Assembly (NCBI RefSeq): GCF_011516635.5
Contig: NZ_CP096255.1
Span: forward strand, 8,815,501-8,879,500
Direction of reading: 5' to 3'
Length of the DNA stretch: 64,000 nucleotides
Origin: Bradyrhizobium barranii subsp. apii
Lineage (GTDB): Bacteria > Pseudomonadota > Alphaproteobacteria > Rhizobiales > Xanthobacteraceae
Each line of letters opens with the position of its first letter. The stretch's first letter is position 1. Below are positions 26,247 to 37,160 of the stretch, in pieces. A program made the translations under genes and the position numbers. The notes beneath the pieces are model-generated. The model was not told where the DNA came from. It saw only the letters and a list, made by a program, of their open reading frames with translations, and made no database searches.

Positions 26247-27446
26247 TCAAAACATCAGATTGTCCTTCACCAGCACCCAGCGGCCGTTCTTCACCTGCTG
26301 CACCTGGGTGACGGTGGTGGCGAGATGGTTGGTCTTCGAGAACACCGTCGGCGGCGAATTAAAGATATCTTGGAACTTGTCGCCGGACTCCAGCGCGTCG
26401 AGCATCTTCTGGCCAGTGAGATCCTTGCCGGCCTTGTTGGCATAATGCGCGAACGTCATCACCGCATTGTAGCCGATGATCGCCTGGGTGTTGGCGTCGG
26501 CGTTGAACATCTTCTTGTAATTGACGAGCCAGTCCTTCACCTTTCCCTTTGCGGTGTCTTCGTAGGGAATTTCGAAGTTCGAGGCGGAATACAAGCCTTC
26601 CACCACTTCCTTGCCGAGCGCCGGCACTTCGAGCACGTTAACGGGAGTGGCGCCGAGGAAGGTGACGTCCCATCCGAGCTTCTTCGCTTCACCCATCGTG
26701 CCGATCGGCTCACGGAGGACCGCGCCGAGCACGACGAGGTCGCAACCGTCGGACTTCATCTTGGCGACCTGCGCGCTGAAATCGGAGGCGCCGCGCTTGT
26801 AGCTCGTGATCGAGGCCGGCTGCAGCTTCATGGCAGTGAGCTGCTGGTTGAAGCCGTCGAGCACGTTTTTGCCGTACTCGTCGTCCTGATGCAGGATGCA
26901 CGGCTTCTTGAAATTCTTTGCCTCTATCATGTATTTGAGCGCTGCGCGCGTGCTCTCGACATAGGGCAGGAGGTTGTTGAACTTCAGCCGCTCCTGCGGC
27001 TTGGCCGGATCGAACTTGAAGGTGAACTCGGCCGCCGTCAGCGGGAAGAGCTGAAGCACGCCGGCGTCGAGCAAGATATCCTGCGCAGCGAGCACGGTCG
27101 GCGATCCCATTGGTCCCACCATCGCGAAAATCTTGTCGCGCTCGATCAGCTTTTGCGAAGCCAGCACCGCTTTCTTCGGATCGTAGCCCGAGTCCTCGAC
27201 GACCAGCTTGATCTTGCGGCCCTGGACACCGCCGGCCGCGTTGATCTCCTCGACCGCCATCTTCATGCCGTTGGAGACCGGGACGCCCCAGCCCTTGATC
27301 GGCCCCGACAGGTCCTGGTGGGTGCCGATGACGACCTCGGATGCCGAGATGCCATCGTTGGTGACCTTGGTTTGCGCCGCGGCCGGCAGACAGGTGAGCA
27401 CCACGGCGCTCACAGCAAGGCCGAGCGTGCTGAACGATTTCGACAT
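26247..27446 (-). CDS. ABC transporter substrate-binding protein, branched-chain amino acid type (LivK-like)
   Basis: Periplasmic binding protein of 399 residues, type I fold, with signal peptide MSKSFSTLGLAVSAVVL cut near AAAQ. The N-terminal motif ASEVVIGTHQDLSGP and the repeated NAAGGVQGRKI / DSGYDPKKAV elements are typical of Leu/Ile/Val-type receptors. It closes the operon that begins with the LivH-like permease at 33036. Ligands in this family range from amino acids to aromatic acids and amides. Presence of an acyl-CoA synthetase next to it suggests an organic acid, but that is inference. Confidence 0.93.
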   Translation of the reverse strand: MSKSFSTLGLAVSAVVLTCLPAAAQTKVTNDGISASEVVIGTHQDLSGPIKGWGVPVSNGMKMAVEEINAAGGVQGRKIKLVVEDSGYDPKKAVLASQKLIERDKIFAMVGPMGSPTVLAAQDILLDAGVLQLFPLTAAEFTFKFDPAKPQERLKFNNLLPYVESTRAALKYMIEAKNFKKPCILHQDDEYGKNVLDGFNQQLTAMKLQPASITSYKRGASDFSAQVAKMKSDGCDLVVLGAVLREPIGTMGEAKKLGWDVTFLGATPVNVLEVPALGKEVVEGLYSASNFEIPYEDTAKGKVKDWLVNYKKMFNADANTQAIIGYNAVMTFAHYANKAGKDLTGQKMLDALESGDKFQDIFNSPPTVFSKTNHLATTVTQVQQVKNGRWVLVKDNLMF

Positions 27447-27527
27447 TGACGTCTCCTCTCCTTTGGGCCCGTATGGTGCGAAGGGCGGGGGCCACAGCTC
27501 CTTCGCTTTCTCGAACTGGCAGGCTCG

Positions 27528-29366
27528 TCACGCCACCGCGCGCTGGCGATACATCGCCTCGATCTCGGCAGCGTAGCGCTTGTTCACGAAGCCGCGCTTC
27601 AGCTTCATGGTCGGCGTCAGCTCCTCGTCCTCCGGGGTCAACTGCCGCTCGATCAGGTAAAATCTCTTGATGGTCTCGACGCGGGCGAAATTTCCGTTGA
27701 CGCCTTCGATCTCGCGCCAGATCAGGTCCTGGATCTCCGCCGCGCGGCACAGGCTCGCATAATTGGTAAAGGGGATGTCGTGGTCCTGGGCGAACTTCTC
27801 GACATTCTCCTGGTCGATCATCACGAGGCAGGTGAGATAAGGCCGCTTGTCGCCGATCACCACGGCATCCGAGATGTAGGGCGAGAATTTGAGCTGGTTC
27901 TCGATCTCGGACGGCGTGACGTTCTTTCCGCCGGAGGTGATGATGATGTCCTTCATCCGGTCGGTGACGCGGACAAAACCTTCGTTGTCGATGGTGCCGA
28001 CGTCGCCGGTGTGCAGCCAGCCGCGATGGTCGATGGTCTCGGCGGTCTTCTCGGGCTGATTCAGATAGCCCATGAACAGGAAGTCGCCCTTGATCAGGAT
28101 CTCGCCATCGGGCGACAGCGCGACCTCTCCCCAGGACACGGCGGTGCCGACCGAGCCGAACTTGATGCGTTCCGCCGGCATCATGGTCGCGACGCCGCAG
28201 TTCTCGGTCTGGCCATAGACCTCGTGCATGTCGATGCCGAGCGCGAGATACCAGCGGATCAGCTCTGGCGCGATGGGCGCAGCGCCGGTGAACGCGATGC
28301 GGCAGCGGTCGAGCCCCATCATGCGGCGGATGTTGCGGAACGCGAGCCGGTAAGCGATGCCGTTGGCGATGCGCAGCGAGAGCGGCGGCGCCCTGCCCTC
28401 GATCCGGCAATCGACCATGCGATAGCCGACCTTGATGGCGCGGCGATAGACCCATTGCTGGAGCGGCGTCGCGTCCTTCAGCGCGATGGTGATCGCGGAA
28501 TAGAACTTCTCCCAGATGCGAGGCACCGCAAAGAAGACGGTCGGCTGCACCTCGCGCAGATTGTCCGGCACCGTCTCCGGGCTCTCGGCGAAATTCATCA
28601 CCGAGCCGAGTGCGACCGAGATGTAGTAGCCGGCGACCCGCTCGGCGACGTGGCAGAGCGGAAGGAAGATCAGCCGGTCTTCGTCCTCTCGCGCCGAGAT
28701 AAAATCGTTGGCATGCCGCATCTGGTGCGTGACGCTGCGGTTGGCGTGCATCGCGCCCTTGGGCGGGCCGGTGGTGCCCGAGGTGTAGACGAGGATGACA
28801 AGGTCGTCCGCGCTGCGGCTGTCGATCATGTCCTGCCACAACGCCTCACGGCCGACCATGTGGGTGCGGCCGAGCGCACGGAACTCGTCGAGCGACATCA
28901 CCATGTCGTCGAAGAAGCCGCTGAGGCCCTCCATGTCGAACACGATGATCTTTTGCAGGGACGGACAGCGCGCGCGGCAGGCGAGCACCTTGTCGAGCTG
29001 CTCCTCGTCCTCTGCAAAGATCACCTTGGTCCGGGAATCGTTGACCAGGTATGCGACCTGGGACGATGCATCGGTCGGATAGATTCCAGAGGAAACGCCG
29101 CCGGCGCACAAAATCCCCATGTCGGCATGAACCCATTCCGGCACGGCATTGGCGATGACGGAGGCGACGTCGCCGGACCGGAAGCCGGAGGCGTGAAGCG
29201 CGTAGGCGATCTCCTTCGATATCTCCAGCCACTCGCGCCAGCTGGTCGGCTGCCAGATGCCGAATTTCTTCTCGCGGATGGCCGGCCTGTCGCCCCGCGT
29301 CTCGGCGGCGCGCAAGAAGCTCTTCGCGATCGTATCAGCGACCGTCAGCACCGCCGGTCGGGCCAT
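27528..29366 (-). CDS. AMP-dependent acyl-CoA synthetase/ligase
   Basis: Adenylate-forming enzyme of about 612 residues that activates a carboxylic acid with ATP and CoA. The AMP-binding P-loop is YTSGTTGPPKGAMHANRS, the A5-like motif is in MHEVYGQTENCG, and the hinge region is GWLHTGDVGTIDNEG; SGGKNVTPSEIENQLK precedes the C-terminal domain. I chose the ATG at 29366 because AAGGAGGAGACGCGC precedes it; a longer reading has no RBS. The size and motifs resemble long-chain acyl-CoA synthetases (FadD15-like). It sits between the LivF-like ATPase and the binding protein, so the imported compound may be a fatty or aromatic acid. Confidence 0.92.
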   Translation of the reverse strand: MARPAVLTVADTIAKSFLRAAETRGDRPAIREKKFGIWQPTSWREWLEISKEIAYALHASGFRSGDVASVIANAVPEWVHADMGILCAGGVSSGIYPTDASSQVAYLVNDSRTKVIFAEDEEQLDKVLACRARCPSLQKIIVFDMEGLSGFFDDMVMSLDEFRALGRTHMVGREALWQDMIDSRSADDLVILVYTSGTTGPPKGAMHANRSVTHQMRHANDFISAREDEDRLIFLPLCHVAERVAGYYISVALGSVMNFAESPETVPDNLREVQPTVFFAVPRIWEKFYSAITIALKDATPLQQWVYRRAIKVGYRMVDCRIEGRAPPLSLRIANGIAYRLAFRNIRRMMGLDRCRIAFTGAAPIAPELIRWYLALGIDMHEVYGQTENCGVATMMPAERIKFGSVGTAVSWGEVALSPDGEILIKGDFLFMGYLNQPEKTAETIDHRGWLHTGDVGTIDNEGFVRVTDRMKDIIITSGGKNVTPSEIENQLKFSPYISDAVVIGDKRPYLTCLVMIDQENVEKFAQDHDIPFTNYASLCRAAEIQDLIWREIEGVNGNFARVETIKRFYLIERQLTPEDEELTPTMKLKRGFVNKRYAAEIEAMYRQRAVA

Positions 29367-29456
29367 GCGCGTCTCCTCCTTGTCGCTCTCCCCTCCGCAG
29401 CCTGCCTTGCCGGCGGTCTGTCGTTGCGGATGGGCCAATCCATTTAACGCCTTGCT

Positions 29457-30245
29457 CTAGCGCCAAGTCTTCTTCTTTTTCCAGCGACGCTCGCCTCGTG
29501 CGCCCGCCTCCTTGGCGCCAAGGTAGAATTCCTGAATGTCCTGGGAATGCATCAAGCGGTCGCAGGTGTCGTTCATCACGACGCGGCCGATCTCCAGCAC
29601 ATAGCCGTAATGCGCCGTCTCCAGCGCCACCTTGGCGTTCTGCTCGACCAGCAGGATCGACATGCCCTGCTCCTCGTTGACGCGGCGGATGATGGTGAAA
29701 ATCTCCTTCACCAGCAGCGGCGACAGGCCCAGCGAGGGCTCGTCGAGCAGCAGCAAGGTCGGCCGGTTCATCAGCGCACGCCCGATCGCGAGCATCTGCT
29801 GCTCGCCGCCGGAAAGCTGGCCGGCCGGCTGGTTGATGCGCTCCTTCAGACGCGGGAAATAGCCGTAGACGCGCTCCAGATCCTCCGCGACGCCATCACG
29901 ATCCCGGCGCGGATACGCCCCCATCATCAGGTTCTCGCGCACCGAGAGAAACGGGAACACCTCGCGCCCCTCCGGCACATGACTGAGGCCGAGCCGCACG
30001 ATCCGGTCCGCCTCCATGCGCTGGATCGACTTGCCCATGAATTCGATCGTGCCCTTCTGCGGATCCAGAATGCCCGAGATCGTCTTCAGCACCGTGGTCT
30101 TGCCGGCGCCGTTGGCGCCGAGCAGGGTGACGATGCGGCCGCGCGGCACCTCCAGCGAGATGCCGCGGATCGCCATGATCGGCCCGTAATAGCTCTCGAT
30201 GTTGGAGAGCTTCAGGATGATGTCGGGCGTGACGGCGGCGTCCAT
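29457..30245 (-). CDS. Branched-chain-type ABC transporter ATP-binding protein, LivF-like
   Basis: ATPase of 262 residues with Walker A LLGANGAGKTT, signature LSGGEQQMLAIGRAL and Walker B LLLLDEPSLGLSP, all typical of LivF. A basic C-terminal tail (RGERRWKKKKTWR) is slightly longer than usual. It begins three bases after the LivG-like stop. Confidence 0.95.
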   Translation of the reverse strand: MDAAVTPDIILKLSNIESYYGPIMAIRGISLEVPRGRIVTLLGANGAGKTTVLKTISGILDPQKGTIEFMGKSIQRMEADRIVRLGLSHVPEGREVFPFLSVRENLMMGAYPRRDRDGVAEDLERVYGYFPRLKERINQPAGQLSGGEQQMLAIGRALMNRPTLLLLDEPSLGLSPLLVKEIFTIIRRVNEEQGMSILLVEQNAKVALETAHYGYVLEIGRVVMNDTCDRLMHSQDIQEFYLGAKEAGARGERRWKKKKTWR

Positions 30246-30248
30246 GCG

Positions 30249-31007
30249 TCAGGCTCCCAGATACGCGGCGACGACATCGGGATGCTGCTGCACCTCGGCC
30301 GGCGAGCCCATCGCCAGCACGCGACCGTAGTTCAGTGCGATGACGCGATCGGAGACGCGGTTGACCAGCGACATGTCGTGTTCGACCATCAGCACGGTGA
30401 CACCGAGCTCGTTCTTCATGTCGCGGATCCAGAAAGACATGTCGCCGGTCTCCTCGACATTCAGTCCGGAGGACGGCTCGTCGAGCAGGATCAGTTTCGG
30501 CTCCGAGCACAGCGCGCGTGCGAGCTCGATCACCTTGCGCACGCCGTAGGGCAGGCCGGAGATCAGCTTGTCGCGATAGGGTTCGAGATCGAGGAACTCG
30601 ATCACCTGCTCGACCCTGCGGCGATGCACCTTCTCGTTCGCCCGCACGCTGGGCAGGAACAGCAGTTCCTGCCAGAGCTGGGTGGTCGAGTGACGGTGGC
30701 GGCCGACCAGGAGGTTGGAGAGCACGGTCGCGTTCTCGAACAGCTCGATGTTCTGGAAGGTGCGGGCGATGCCGAGCCTGGCGATGTCGTAGGGCGGCTG
30801 CTCCGTGATGTCCTGGTCTTCGAAGAAGATGCGGCCCGTGGTCGGCCGGTAGATCCGCGAGATCAGGTTGAAGATCGAGCTCTTGCCGGCACCGTTCGGT
30901 CCGATGATCGAGAGGATCTCGCCCTTCTCGACCGCGAAGGACACCGCATCGACCGCCTTTAGTCCTCCGAAATGCAGCGACAGGTTCTCCGCGCGAAAAT
31001 AGCTCAT
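30249..31007 (-). CDS. Branched-chain-type ABC transporter ATP-binding protein, LivG-like
   Basis: ATPase of 252 residues with Walker A IIGPNGAGKSS, the LivG-typical FNLISRIYRPTTGRI and Walker B LILLDEPSSGLN; the signature region reads LPYGVRKVIELARAL, with the usual LSYG-type variation. Start overlaps the LivM-like stop by four bases (31004-31007). Confidence 0.95.
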   Translation of the reverse strand: MSYFRAENLSLHFGGLKAVDAVSFAVEKGEILSIIGPNGAGKSSIFNLISRIYRPTTGRIFFEDQDITEQPPYDIARLGIARTFQNIELFENATVLSNLLVGRHRHSTTQLWQELLFLPSVRANEKVHRRRVEQVIEFLDLEPYRDKLISGLPYGVRKVIELARALCSEPKLILLDEPSSGLNVEETGDMSFWIRDMKNELGVTVLMVEHDMSLVNRVSDRVIALNYGRVLAMGSPAEVQQHPDVVAAYLGA

Positions 31008-32155
31008 CGGTTGCGCTCCGACTTCACGTAGATCTTCTGACGCTTGAAGGTGGCGCGCTTGTAGAGCGGAAACAGCTGGAAGAAGAGCTTGATCTTGAGC
31101 CAGCGGCCGTAGAGCCCGAGCGGCTCGAACAGCACGAACAGGACGATGATGATGCCGTAGATCGCGCCCTTCAGCCCATTGAGCGAGGCGAACGCCGCGA
31201 CCTTGGACTGGATATTGCCCGCAGTCGCCGGACCCGCCCCGAACGTCGCGGCAATGCCGGCGATGATGCCGGGCAGGTCGTCCTTCAGATAGGTCAGGAA
31301 CGGGTCGATCATCACGATGAAGATCGCGCCCAGCACTGCGCCGTGCAGGCTGAAGGTGCCACCGATCAGGATCACGATGATGAACTCGATCGAGAGCTGG
31401 AGCGTGAACATCTCCGGCGAGATGAAGGAGAGCTTGTGCGCGAACAGCACGCCGGCAAAGCCGGTGATCGCCGCCGAGATCGCAAAGGACTTCACCTTGT
31501 ACAGCGCGACGTTGACGCCCATGCTGCGCGCCGCGGTCTCGCTGTCGCGGATCGCGACGAAGGCGCGCCCCGTCGGCGAGCGCAGCAGATTGAGCGTGCC
31601 GACGATGGTCAACACCAGCACGGCCAGGCAGAGGAAATAGAAAGTCGGGCTGTCGCGCGGGACCGTGACGCCGAGCAGCGACAGGGTCTTGACCCGCATG
31701 CCCTCGTTGCCGTTGGTGACGCTCTCCCAGCGCGCCAGGATCTCCTCGACGATCAGGGCAAAGGAGATGGTGGCGATGACGAGGTAGATGCCGGTCAGAC
31801 GCAGGGCGGGAAAGCCGACCATCGCGCCGATCAACCCGGTCAGGGCACCGGCAGCGAGGAAATAGACCGGGAACGGCACGTTATATTTCTGCAAGTATGC
31901 CGCCGTGTAAGCGCCGATCGCGAGGAACGCGGCGTGGCCGAGCGAGGCTTGCCCGGTAAAACCGGTCAGGATCAGAAGGCCGACGCCGACCGTCGCGTAG
32001 ATGCAGACGAAGACGAGCTGGCTCATCAGATAGCTGGAGAGCACATAGGGCGCGATCAGCAGCAGCGCGAGCAGGATGCCGTAGGAGACGACATAGCCCG
32101 AATGCGGGAACAGCTTGATGTCGTCCTCATAGTCGGTCTTGAACAGGAAGCGCAT
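31004..32155 (-). CDS. Branched-chain-type ABC transporter permease, LivM-like
   Basis: Integral membrane protein of 383 residues with about ten hydrophobic segments and the LivM landmarks GQASLGHAAFLAIGAY and FVAIRDSETAARSMGVN. An alanine-rich loop around residues 295-320 (FGAGPATAGNIQSKV) precedes the last segment and a basic C-terminal tail. It follows the LivH-like gene by five bases. Confidence 0.94.
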   Translation of the reverse strand: MRFLFKTDYEDDIKLFPHSGYVVSYGILLALLLIAPYVLSSYLMSQLVFVCIYATVGVGLLILTGFTGQASLGHAAFLAIGAYTAAYLQKYNVPFPVYFLAAGALTGLIGAMVGFPALRLTGIYLVIATISFALIVEEILARWESVTNGNEGMRVKTLSLLGVTVPRDSPTFYFLCLAVLVLTIVGTLNLLRSPTGRAFVAIRDSETAARSMGVNVALYKVKSFAISAAITGFAGVLFAHKLSFISPEMFTLQLSIEFIIVILIGGTFSLHGAVLGAIFIVMIDPFLTYLKDDLPGIIAGIAATFGAGPATAGNIQSKVAAFASLNGLKGAIYGIIIVLFVLFEPLGLYGRWLKIKLFFQLFPLYKRATFKRQKIYVKSERNR

Positions 32156-32160
32156 GGCGT

Positions 32161-33036
32161 TCAGACCTTCTTGCGGACGTGAAGGCCGAACAGGCCTTCA
32201 GGCTTGAGCAAGAGCACGGCGAGCAGCACGAGATAGGGCGCGACGTCCTTCCAGCCCTCCGCCAGATAGAAGCCGGCCATGCTCTCGATCACGCCGATCA
32301 GCACGCCGCCGACGACCGCGCCGGGGATCGAGCCGAAGCCGCCGAGGACTGCGGCGGGAAACGCCTTGAGGCCGAGCACGAGGCCGACATTGGAATGGAT
32401 GAACGTGATCGGCGCCAGCAGCACGCCGGCGCAGGTCGCGACCGCCGCGCTGATCGCCCAGACCACCGACACCACGCGCTTGACCGGGATGCCCATGTAA
32501 TAGGCCGCCAGCATGTTCTCGGAACTGGCGCGCATCGCTGTGCCGAGCGCGGTCTTGTTGAAGAACAGCCAGAGCAGCGCGCACAGGATCATCGTCGCGG
32601 CGATCACCGAGAGCTTGTCATAGGCCAGCACCAGCGAGCCGACGCGCAGCACGCCGTGGCTGAACGGCGTCTCGATCTTCAGATCGTCGGTGCCCCAGAT
32701 CATCCCGGCGACCGAGCGCAGGAAATAGCCGAGGCCGATGGTGGCCATGATGATGGAGAATTGCGGATAGCCGAGGATCGGCCGCACCACCACGCGCTCG
32801 GCCAGCATGCCGAACAGCGCCATGGCCGCCACCGCACCGGCAAAGCCGATCCAGTAGTTCAGTCCCATCATGCCGATGAAGGTAAAGGCGAAGAAGCCGC
32901 CCAGCATCATCAAATCGCCCTGGGCGAAATTGACGACCTCGGTGGCCTTGTAGACGAGCACGAAGCCGAGCGCGATCAGGCCGTAGACGCAGCCGAGCGC
33001 AACACCGCTGACCAGCTGCTGAACGAAATCCAGCAT
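32161..33036 (-). CDS. Branched-chain-type ABC transporter permease, LivH-like
   Basis: Permease of 291 residues, first gene of the operon. The LivH motif GLIALGFVLVYKATEVVNFA with QGDLMMLGGFF is at the N-terminus, and FKAFPAAVLGGFGSIPGA-type sequence (LKAFPAAVLGGFGSIPGAV) in the second half. GGGAGGTTGCG precedes the start. The promoter should lie in 33037-33208, shared with the divergent ABC-2 operon. Confidence 0.95.
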   Translation of the reverse strand: MLDFVQQLVSGVALGCVYGLIALGFVLVYKATEVVNFAQGDLMMLGGFFAFTFIGMMGLNYWIGFAGAVAAMALFGMLAERVVVRPILGYPQFSIIMATIGLGYFLRSVAGMIWGTDDLKIETPFSHGVLRVGSLVLAYDKLSVIAATMILCALLWLFFNKTALGTAMRASSENMLAAYYMGIPVKRVVSVVWAISAAVATCAGVLLAPITFIHSNVGLVLGLKAFPAAVLGGFGSIPGAVVGGVLIGVIESMAGFYLAEGWKDVAPYLVLLAVLLLKPEGLFGLHVRKKV

Positions 33037-33208
33037 CGCCGCGCAACCTCCCGATACAACAGCGGTTCTTCGTGACCGCCTTGCTGCATCTTGTGTCCAG
33101 TCGCTACGCGGTCGTTTCGCCGCGTTAGCGCCATTTGTCCCGGCGGCAATTCAGCCTGAACCGTCCAGCGCTGTCAACAAACGGTGACTTGCCATTAGTA
33201 GCAACCGG

Positions 33209-34044
<836 letters not shown>

Positions 34045-34048
<4 letters not shown>

Positions 34049-35571
34049 GCTCGGCAACCGCGCTCTCCTGGTTTGCCCGCCACGAGCTCCGGCTCGCCTG
34101 GCGCGAATGGTTCGCCATGATGACCGGCGGGCGGCGCAAGCGGGCGCGCGCAGCAATGATCGGCCTGCTGTTCTTCGCGGCCCTGCTGCACGTACCGGCC
34201 TGGGCTGTGATCGGCCGCTTCGCCGACCTGCAGCTGCCGCTCGACAAATCCTCGCTGATCGTGATCTCGGCGACGATCTTTCTCGCCTGGACGCTGATGC
34301 TGTCGCAGGCGATCGAATCGGTGACGCGGGTGTTTTACGCCCGCGCCGATCTCGACCTGATCATGTCCTCGCCCGCGATGCTGGCCAATCTGTTCTCGGT
34401 GCGCATCGCCGCGATCGCACTGGCCGTCACCGTGATGGCGCTGCTGTTCTCGACGCCGTTCATCGACGTGCTGGTGATCGGCGGCGGCGCGCGCTGGCTT
34501 GCGGCGTTCGGCGTCGTCATCGCCATGGGCCTCTCGGCCGCGGCGATCGCGATCGCCATCACCATCCTGCTGTTCCGCCTGATCGGCCCGGCGCGCACGC
34601 GCTTCGTCGCCCAGGTCCTCGCCGCGATGATCGGCGCCGGCTTCGTGATCGCGCTCCAGGTCGCCGCGATCATGTCCTATGGCACGCTGTCGCGCTTCAC
34701 CATCCTGACCTCGGGCAGCTTCGCCGCCTACGCGCCCGACGTCGACAGCATCTGGTGGTGGCCGGCGCGGGCGGCCATGGGCGACAGCGAGGCGCTGCTG
34801 CTGCTCCTGGCGCTCGGGCTCGTGCTACTCGGCAGCGTGATGGCGGTCTTCTCGCACCGCTTTGCCGATACCGCAATCGATGCCGCCGCTTACGGCGCCT
34901 CCGGCGGCAAGGCCGCGAAGCAGCGCCCGTTCCGCGGCGGATCGCGGCAACAAGCGCTGCGGCGCAAGGAATTTTCGCTGCTCTGGCGCGATCCCTGGCT
35001 GATCTCGCAGACGCTGATGCAGCTGCTCTATTTGGTGCCGCCGGCGCTGCTGCTTTGGCGCAACTTTGCCGACAGCTCCGCAGCGCTGACGCTGATCACA
35101 CCCGTCATCGTGATGGCGGCGGGACAGCTCGCGGGCGGACTCGCCTGGCTGACGATCTCGGGCGAGGACGCCCCCGACCTGGTCGCGACCGCGCCGCTGA
35201 CGCCGTCCAGCGTCATCCGCGCCAAGATCGAGGTGGTGCTGATCGCCATCGCCGCCATCTTCTGCCCGCTGATCGCGGCACTCGCCTTCGCCTCGCCGTT
35301 CCAGGCCGCGGTCAGTGCCGGTGCGGTCATCATCAGCGCGGCATCCGCGACTGCGATCCAGCTCTGGTTCCGGGTGCAGGCCCGGCGCAGCCAATTCCGC
35401 CGCCGCCAGACCTCGTCGCGGCTCGCGACCTTTGCCGAAGCCTTCTCCTCGATCGGCTGGGCCGCCAGCGCAGCCCTGCTGCTCGCCCTCCCCATCGCCG
35501 GCCTCATCAGCGGCCTGATCACCGCGGGCCTCATCGCCATCACCTGGAAATTCAGCCCGCGGCGAGAGTGA
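34045..35571 (+). CDS. ABC-2 type exporter permease
   Basis: Membrane protein of 508 residues with roughly a dozen hydrophobic segments in two blocks separated by a basic cytoplasmic loop (about 290-320, SGGKAAKQRPFRGGSRQQA). It is coupled to the ATPase gene by a four-base overlap, and the pair should form an exporter. I see no characteristic motif that reveals the substrate. The size is that of the large YhaP/PilF-unrelated ABC-2 permeases of rhizobia. Confidence 0.85.
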
Positions 35572-35663
35572 GGCTGCGACACTGACGCGCTGTTGATCGC
35601 GGCCTATTGGCCACGCGCTGCATGGCACGCTAGACTTCTTCCGAAGTCATCGGGGACGGATCC

Positions 35664-36470
35664 ATGCGGCGACTGGTTTCAGCGGCTCTGGCGCTGTTCG
35701 GCGCATTCCTCTCTCCTGCTCTCGCTCAGCAGCCACCTCAGCGGAGCGAATGCCTAGCGATGGCAAACGCCATGCCCCGCGCAATTCCGGCCGCCTTCCG
35801 GCAGGCCGCAGGCTCGGCTGAAGTCCAGATCACCTATGCCGGCCATTCCACCTATTTCATCGACACGCCCGGCGGCCTGCGCATCGCGACCGACTACAGC
35901 GGCGCCTACCAGGTCGGACGTCTGCCCGATGTCGTCACCATGAACCGGGCGCACAGCACCCACTACTCTTTATTTCCCGACAAGCGCATTCCCCATGTGC
36001 TGCATGGCTGGGGTGAGGACGGCAAGCCGGCCATCGTATCGGAGCGCATCGGCGACACCTTCATCCGCAACGTCACGACCGACATCCGCCGCTATTTCGG
36101 TGACGATTCCGGCACCGACATGATCCGCGACGGCAATTCGATCTTCATCTTCGAGGTCGCCGGGCTCTGCATCGGCCATCTCCACCACAAGCTCGACGAA
36201 ACCCATTTCGCCCAGATCGGGCGGCTCGACATCGTGATGGTGCCGATCGACGGCACCTACACCATGTCGCTCGACGGCGTCTCCGAGATCACCAAGCGGC
36301 TGCGCGCCTCTGTGGTGCTGCCGATGCATCGCTTCGCCACCCCGCTCGACGAGTTCATGCACCTCATCGGCCGGCAGTTCGAGATCGACCGGCGCAGCGA
36401 GCGCTCCTTCCGGATGTCGCGGGACGCGCTGCCGACGACGCCGACAGTGATCATCCTCGACGGCGTCTGA
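35664..36470 (+). CDS. Secreted metallo-beta-lactamase-fold hydrolase (UlaG-like)
   Basis: Protein of 268 residues with a signal peptide (MRRLVSAALALFGAFLSPALA-type, cut after ALA). The fold is suggested by TYAGHSTYFIDTPGG, the histidine-containing loop MNRAHSTHYSLF, GLCIGHLHHKL and PMHRFATPLDEF. The classical HxHxDH motif is degenerate (RAHSTHYS), so metal binding may differ from true metallo-beta-lactamases. Nothing in the neighbourhood points to a substrate. Confidence 0.8.
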   Translation: MRRLVSAALALFGAFLSPALAQQPPQRSECLAMANAMPRAIPAAFRQAAGSAEVQITYAGHSTYFIDTPGGLRIATDYSGAYQVGRLPDVVTMNRAHSTHYSLFPDKRIPHVLHGWGEDGKPAIVSERIGDTFIRNVTTDIRRYFGDDSGTDMIRDGNSIFIFEVAGLCIGHLHHKLDETHFAQIGRLDIVMVPIDGTYTMSLDGVSEITKRLRASVVLPMHRFATPLDEFMHLIGRQFEIDRRSERSFRMSRDALPTTPTVIILDGV

Positions 36471-36535
36471 CGCGCAATTTTCTCCAAGTCGATTGCCGTT
36501 CGGTCGTGCTGATCTCCTCGCGACAGGAGATCGAC

Positions 36536-37054
36536 ATGACCGACTTTGCCAGACTTTTGCACGCGGACGGACCGAACCCCGAGCACGCGGCGGCGCTCCA
36601 GCTCTACGGCCGCTTCGTCGGTGACTGGGATGCCGGGATCATCGCTCATAGCCCCGATGGAACCACGCACACGGCGCCCGGCGAAATCCATTTCGGCTGG
36701 GTGCTGGAAGGACGCGCCGTTCAGGATGTCTGGATCATCCCTCGCCCAGCGGCTGCGCCGGCATTTCCGATCGCCGGCAATTGGTACGGCACGACATTGC
36801 GCGTTTACGACCCCTCCATTTCCGCATGGCGGATTTCCTGGTTCGATCCCGGTCGTAGCGTGTTCCGCCAGCAGATCGGTCGTCCGCGCGGCGCGGACAT
36901 CGTGCAGGAAGGTACGACCGATGCGGGCGACTTGACACGCTGGAGTTTCACAGAGATTACCGATGATTCCTTCCATTGGCTCGGCGAAGTGAAGCCGGCA
37001 GCCGCCGATTGGCGGCTTGTGGTCGATGTGAGAGCGAAGCGGCGCAAGGGCTAG
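36536..37054 (+). CDS. Hypothetical protein, lipocalin-like/DUF1579-like fold suspected
   Basis: Cytoplasmic protein of 172 residues starting MTDFARLLHADGPNPEHA; the ATG at 36536 follows AGGAGATCGAC. Alternating strands such as IHFGWVLEGRAVQDVWI, GNWYGTTLRVYDPS and AWRISWFDPG suggest a small beta-barrel of the kind found in DUF1579 or lipocalin-like proteins. I do not recognise a catalytic motif. No signal peptide. The function is unknown. Confidence 0.75.
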   Translation: MTDFARLLHADGPNPEHAAALQLYGRFVGDWDAGIIAHSPDGTTHTAPGEIHFGWVLEGRAVQDVWIIPRPAAAPAFPIAGNWYGTTLRVYDPSISAWRISWFDPGRSVFRQQIGRPRGADIVQEGTTDAGDLTRWSFTEITDDSFHWLGEVKPAAADWRLVVDVRAKRRKG

Positions 37055-37160
37055 CGACGGCGCCGCTGTGCTTGCGATGACGGGTGCGGTTGCGCAGCAC
37101 GCGCAGCTGGATGCGAAGACGAGGTGCTAGGCTCCCCCCACAAAAAACATAAGGGAGCGA

